Part shown: positions 60,826 through 64,000 of the stretch, in pieces | How positions within the stretch are numbered: the first letter of the stretch is position 1 | Layout: each line of letters opens with the position of its first letter | From: Chthonomonas calidirosea | GTDB lineage: Bacteria; Armatimonadota; Fimbriimonadia; Fimbriimonadales; Fimbriimonadaceae | Assembly: GCA_945882415.1 (NCBI GenBank) | Contig: CAMCWC010000008.1 | Location: 1-64,000 of the forward strand | Length of the DNA stretch: 64,000 nt | Direction: 5' to 3' | Notes under the pieces: model-generated | What the model was told of the DNA's origin: nothing | Seen by the model: only the letters and a program-made list of their open reading frames with translations | Databases searched by the model: none | Program-made: the position numbers and the translations under genes

Positions 60826-62427
60826 TCAGTCCAATACTTCGCGGATGTAAGCGCAATAACGAGGATGATCGCCGGCATCAATGCACGACAGCATCAATTC
60901 AATATTCACCTCAGCGCCACACTTTCGCTTTCCGACGATGTTCACGAGTTGACCCATCACTCGGCTAACCCCGGTCTCACGGTGCCGTTTCAGTCCTTCC
61001 AAATGGGCATCTTGGTATCGGTCCGGGATAACTAACTCAACGAGCATTTGTCCCAATGCCTCTCCAGCGCTGTAGCCGAAAATGGATTCAGCGCGTTTGT
61101 TCCAGTGCTGGACTACGCCATCGTCGGTGATCACAATGATGCCATCACGTGAGTGCTGAAGTACTTCGCCAAAAGCTAAACGATCTAATTCAAGCTTTGT
61201 TACGTCAGATAGTTTCCAGATCAGGCCCGTGCACGTGTCTTCTACTCGAACTCCGATGCTGTCAATCTCAATGATTCGAGAGTTTTGCAAGTGTATCGTT
61301 TGACCGAATCGGCTTTCACCCGTTGAAACAAGCGATTGGATGATGTTTGTAAGCAATTCTGCGTTGCAGACAGAAGGAAGACATTCTTCCAACAAGCTCG
61401 ACACTGGACGGCCAGCAAAACGGTTCTCGTCAGACTTTAAGCCAAAGGTGTCTAGGAACATGCGATTTACGTGCAACACAGTTCCATCGGAGGATGCGTA
61501 AATGAAACCGTTCGTAAGTTCATCTGTAACCGTCTTCAGCATGATCGCTGTGTCAGCAATCTTACGATCTAAAGCCAGTCGGTCAACTTGACTCACCCAA
61601 GCTTCGATAAATGTTGCACACTCATTAAGTAGGGGTTCAAGGAACTTGACAATAGATTCATTGTATCCGCCAGGTCTATTCGCTAAGCAAAGCAAACCAA
61701 CCACAATGCCGTCTCTCACTAAAGGGAGCCCAACGAAGCTTTCAACAATCGGAGTCTGCAGGTGTTCGCTCACAACCGAATGTTCTGCAGATTGCTCATT
61801 TGCGAAGTGTGACTCTTTTGTGCACAGGACATCAGCAAACCAACATCCGTAGTCCATTGGTTGCGGGTTAACTTCGTTCCAGCCCGTGATTACGATGGGA
61901 GACAGAGTGCCTGGCTCTAAGTTGAACGTGGCGCTCGCCGAAACATAGTAGTTATGATCGGCGTCTTGGCGTATTCCTGCCAAGAATCCGCTAGCGGAAT
62001 CGGTTAACATAACGCACTCTTGGAGGTATCGGCGAAACACGTCGTCGCTACCGGCCAACCCTTCTGCAGAGAGAGCCCGACAATCTTGGACTGCATTTTC
62101 CATGCTGCGGCGAAGGGACTGCGATATCCCGCTTCCTCGCGGTGGCCTTGCGAGTGTCACATCTGGGAGGTTCATGAGAGCATCAGCGTTGATTTCATTG
62201 CGGGCTAAGGCGGCTGAATATCTAGCGATTACAAGTGTCCGGTTAACCGCGCCGTTTCTGAGTAAAATGTTTTGCCAGTGACTTGCCACCGTAAATTTAC
62301 TAATCGAAAGGGCGGTAGCGATCTTTTTGTCCGAATATCCTAAGGATCCCAGATGGACAACTTCTAATTCTCTAGCTGAGAGATTCAGCATCGTTTGCAA
62401 TCGCGTAATGACGGTGGATGTGTTCAT
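60826..62427 (-). CDS. HTH-GAF-PAS-PAS sensory transcription regulator
   Basis: This 533-residue protein has a LuxR-type helix-turn-helix at its N-terminus (about 13-65: LSARELEVVHLGSLGYSDKKIATALSISKFTVASHWQNIL), which is normally C-terminal. A GAF domain (~105-270; SASGFLAGIRQD, VGLPLVRDGIVVGLLCLANRPGGYN) and two PAS domains (~290-400 and ~410-530; GTVLHVNRMFLDTFG, DGVVQHWNKRAESIFGYSAGEALGQ) follow. It probably senses a small ligand and controls transcription. It has no receiver or kinase domain. Base composition is lower in GC than neighbours. AAGGGA lies 12 nt before the ATG. Confidence 0.87.
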   Translation of the reverse strand: MNTSTVITRLQTMLNLSARELEVVHLGSLGYSDKKIATALSISKFTVASHWQNILLRNGAVNRTLVIARYSAALARNEINADALMNLPDVTLARPPRGSGISQSLRRSMENAVQDCRALSAEGLAGSDDVFRRYLQECVMLTDSASGFLAGIRQDADHNYYVSASATFNLEPGTLSPIVITGWNEVNPQPMDYGCWFADVLCTKESHFANEQSAEHSVVSEHLQTPIVESFVGLPLVRDGIVVGLLCLANRPGGYNESIVKFLEPLLNECATFIEAWVSQVDRLALDRKIADTAIMLKTVTDELTNGFIYASSDGTVLHVNRMFLDTFGLKSDENRFAGRPVSSLLEECLPSVCNAELLTNIIQSLVSTGESRFGQTIHLQNSRIIEIDSIGVRVEDTCTGLIWKLSDVTKLELDRLAFGEVLQHSRDGIIVITDDGVVQHWNKRAESIFGYSAGEALGQMLVELVIPDRYQDAHLEGLKRHRETGVSRVMGQLVNIVGKRKCGAEVNIELMLSCIDAGDHPRYCAYIREVLD

Positions 62428-62440
62428 GTAACTGGTCCCT

Positions 62441-62695
62441 TTATCGCAACAAACGCTTCAGCTGCTTTTGTATCAACTTGAAATGTGTGTCAGCAGTTGC
62501 GAAGAGCACTTCGTCAAACATGAAAGCTTGATTGCACCCTTCGCTGTTTAGGAGACTAGTCTTTTTGAGTGAGTTGAGTAAACCATGCTTTTGGGGGCCC
62601 ACGTTTCGGCTACGGGAATAATGCGCCTTTAAAAATACTACCAGATACATGGTAACCCAAAAAAACCACGTGATTATACTAGGATGTGAATTCAT
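62441..62695 (-). CDS. Possible small protein upstream of the PAS regulator
   Basis: An 84-residue frame reads the same way and ends 13 nt before the regulator start. It has an N-terminal hydrophobic stretch (IITWFFWVTMYLVVFL) and a basic remainder (HYSRSRNVGPQK, IQKQLKRLLR). I recognise no family, and composition is AT-rich. It may be a real membrane peptide or a chance frame in a decayed region. Confidence 0.3.
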   Translation of the reverse strand: MNSHPSIITWFFWVTMYLVVFLKAHYSRSRNVGPQKHGLLNSLKKTSLLNSEGCNQAFMFDEVLFATADTHFKLIQKQLKRLLR

Positions 62696-63464
62696 TGGGT
62701 CCTGGTGTGACGGAATGAGCGCACTCGACCAATCAGGTCTGCTATGAAGCAGATGAGTATTGCGGCAAGTTTATGATGGTAGCACAATAACCTAATGTAA
62801 GGCAAATGCGAAGAGATGTTCTAAAAATTTCGCCTGACGTCTATCCAAATCGATTGGACAATGTGGAGTATCGAAAAAGTTTTAAGCTCAAGGGCGAGCA
62901 ATGAACGAATCAGATCGATCGTTCACCAGATTGATCTAGTGCAAATGGGGCGATCGCACGACAAAAGCTGAGCGTCCAGCAAGATCTTGGGACTCTTAAT
63001 GGGGCACATCTTGCTAAGTATCTTAACGCCGAAAAGCTCCGCCGCCCGGCTGACGCGCAATTTTGCCGACCGATCTTTCACCAGATTTTGAACGAACACA
63101 GAAGCCGCTGATCGTACGCGAACCAAATGTGAAAAATTTTAAGAAGCAACGCTCTTTGGGGCAGGTCATGATGAGATTATAGCTTTCGACGAAGGCGTTT
63201 CAATACGCAAAAATGCAATAAATAATCGTTATGAATGGAGTCGCCCCAAAAATTCGTGCTGCGCGTTCGCGTGCCAACGTCACGACCAATTTGAATGAAA
63301 TCATCTGCAGAAAACGCATCTACTGACATTCCTAATGTCGATTTATACTTGCTGTCTCCTGGAGTACAGTTTTGTGGTTTAGTTCCCTTTAAGCAAAACG
63401 ATGAAGTACGTTTCGTTTTGGAAGGATCTAGTAGGAGTAAGCGTTTGGGTGCGGTTCTGCTGAC
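62696..63464. other. AT-rich stretch without a confident gene; possibly decayed
   Basis: This 770-bp region has no convincing full-length gene. Two near-identical 16-mers occur at 62917-62932 and 63072-63087 (GATCGTTCACCAGATT / GATCTTTCACCAGATT, 15 of 16 match). Short frames such as ATG 63229 (31 codons) and ATG 63295 (whose last third is antisense to the secretin) look protein-like only in part and use AGG/AGT codons atypical of this genome. I suspect remnants of lost genes. Confidence 0.45.
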
Positions 63465-64000
63465 TCACGAATTGATCAAACGCGGGGTGATAAGAATGAT
63501 GATCTCCGTGCGCTTCTTGCTTTTTCGGGAGTTACGGAAGAGGGAACCGACGACGGGGATGTCTCCGAGGACAGGCACCTTTTCGGACTCATTGGTCTCA
63601 GTATCTCGGATCAAACCACCAATCGCGATCGTTTGGCCTGGCTCAACTCGAAGGTAAGTATCTACTCGGCGAACGGTCATCGAAGGGTTTCCACCAACCG
63701 GTGCGGCCGCATCGCTGACTTCGGGCTGTAGATGTAGGTTCAGTGCTCCACCGGGCTCAACGAATCCCGTGAGCTTGAGTGTGATACCGGTGTTGACTCG
63801 CTGCAACTGGGTGAACGTGTTGTTCGCGTTGCCGGTAACGATGCTGAAGTACGTTTCCGAACCGATGGTCAAGCTGGCTTCGCGACCTTCGACCGCCAAG
63901 ATGGACGGGTTGGCTCGAAGGGTTGCCTTGTTGTTCGAAATCATGGCCTTCAGGTTCACGATGTCGGCAGTCGTCGCTTTTGCGTAAGACATTCCAAGGT
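63465..64000 (-). CDS. Secretin (type II/IV, GspD/PilQ-like), N-terminal part outside window
   Basis: The C-terminal 178 residues of a secretin are visible and the frame stays open to the window edge (upstream codons read ...LGMSYAK). Family landmarks are NNKATLRANPSILAVEGREASLTIG, TGITLKLTGFVEPGGALNLHLQPEVSD, VRRVDTYLRVEPGQTIAIGGLI and the hallmark VPVLGDIPVVGSLFRNSRKSKKRTEIIILITPRLI. It forms the multimeric outer-membrane channel for pili or secretion. With two pseudopilins in the window, a type II/IV machine is expected in this genome. The ATG at 63992 is internal, not the true start. Confidence 0.93.
   Translation of the reverse strand, partial: LGMSYAKATTADIVNLKAMISNNKATLRANPSILAVEGREASLTIGSETYFSIVTGNANNTFTQLQRVNTGITLKLTGFVEPGGALNLHLQPEVSDAAAPVGGNPSMTVRRVDTYLRVEPGQTIAIGGLIRDTETNESEKVPVLGDIPVVGSLFRNSRKSKKRTEIIILITPRLINS

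Noticed and set aside
60656-60856. 66-codon leftward frame between RNHCP and the PAS regulator
   Set aside because: It overlaps the regulator's 3' end and has no ribosome-binding site or family features.
63295-63657. 120-codon rightward frame before the window end
   Set aside because: The last two thirds are antisense to the secretin C-terminus. The first 57 codons look protein-like but match nothing I know, so it is at most a remnant.
1-64000. tRNA, rRNA, transposase, integrase and toxin-antitoxin genes
   Set aside because: I looked in all intergenic gaps and frames and saw no cloverleaf, rRNA segment or mobile-element protein. Small structured RNAs could still be missed by eye.

Overview
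This 64 kb window reads as a single chromosomal segment of a moderately GC-rich diderm bacterium, most likely an Armatimonadota member of the Fimbriimonas type. That placement is inference. It rests on two pseudopilins with the [10 protein letters not shown]-type N-terminus (start of window and 59.3 kb), very strong use of CGA as the arginine codon in apparently highly expressed genes, an LptD-like outer-membrane barrel, many weak or absent Shine-Dalgarno sites, and many secreted proteins of unclear function. I see no rRNA, tRNA, CRISPR array, transposase or phage gene.

Layout. 0-3.7 kb: a leftward ribose-type sugar ABC operon (ATPase, permease, lipoprotein binding protein) with a pseudopilin gene directly behind it. 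3.8-10.2 kb: ThuA-like protein, PqaA-like hydrolase, copper-amine-oxidase-type stalk protein, and a leftward operon (unknown protein, fumarylacetoacetase, DHDPS-family aldolase). 10.2-14.3 kb: orphan ANTAR response regulator, HIT hydrolase, family 4 uracil-DNA glycosylase, M1 aminopeptidase with a HEAT-like tail. 14.3-18.4 kb: small membrane/exported pair, PfkB kinase sharing a possible divergent promoter, DUF4382/DUF5666 lipoprotein, PepSY protein. 18.4-24.8 kb: uvrC and an unusual glutamate synthase large subunit. 24.9-34.2 kb: FG-GAP secreted protein, a leftward operon (oligopeptide-type binding lipoprotein, coaD, coiled-coil protein, DUF488), and secA. 34.3-43.7 kb: small exported/membrane proteins, an MFS transporter, a two-gene CUT1 sugar importer whose first protein fuses binding protein and permease, comEA-like and ppx-like genes, xylulokinase. 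43.8-46.2 kb: rpsA and coaE. 46.2-55.3 kb: a rightward block of four large exported proteins with a strong promoter and a structured leader. 55.2-60.2 kb: nadB, a GH5-like glycosidase, a pseudopilin. 60.2-63.5 kb: an AT-richer, atypical stretch with an RNHCP protein and an HTH-GAF-PAS-PAS regulator. 63.5-64 kb: the C-terminal end of a secretin.

Coherent themes are carbohydrate uptake and use (ribose-type ABC, CUT1 importer, xylulokinase, PfkB, GH5, ThuA, MFS) and cell-envelope construction (SecA, secretin, pseudopilins, LptD-like barrel, surface proteins). Most operons are short, with 4-bp ATGA/GTGA overlaps. Several first genes have a -10-like hexamer 5-10 nt before the start codon and no Shine-Dalgarno, which suggests leaderless mRNAs. 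The most unusual items are the binding-protein/permease fusion importer, the expanded 3Fe-4S motif of glutamate synthase, the conserved unknown coupled to fahA, the Big1-LptD surface block, and the symmetric divergent promoter at 15.27 kb.
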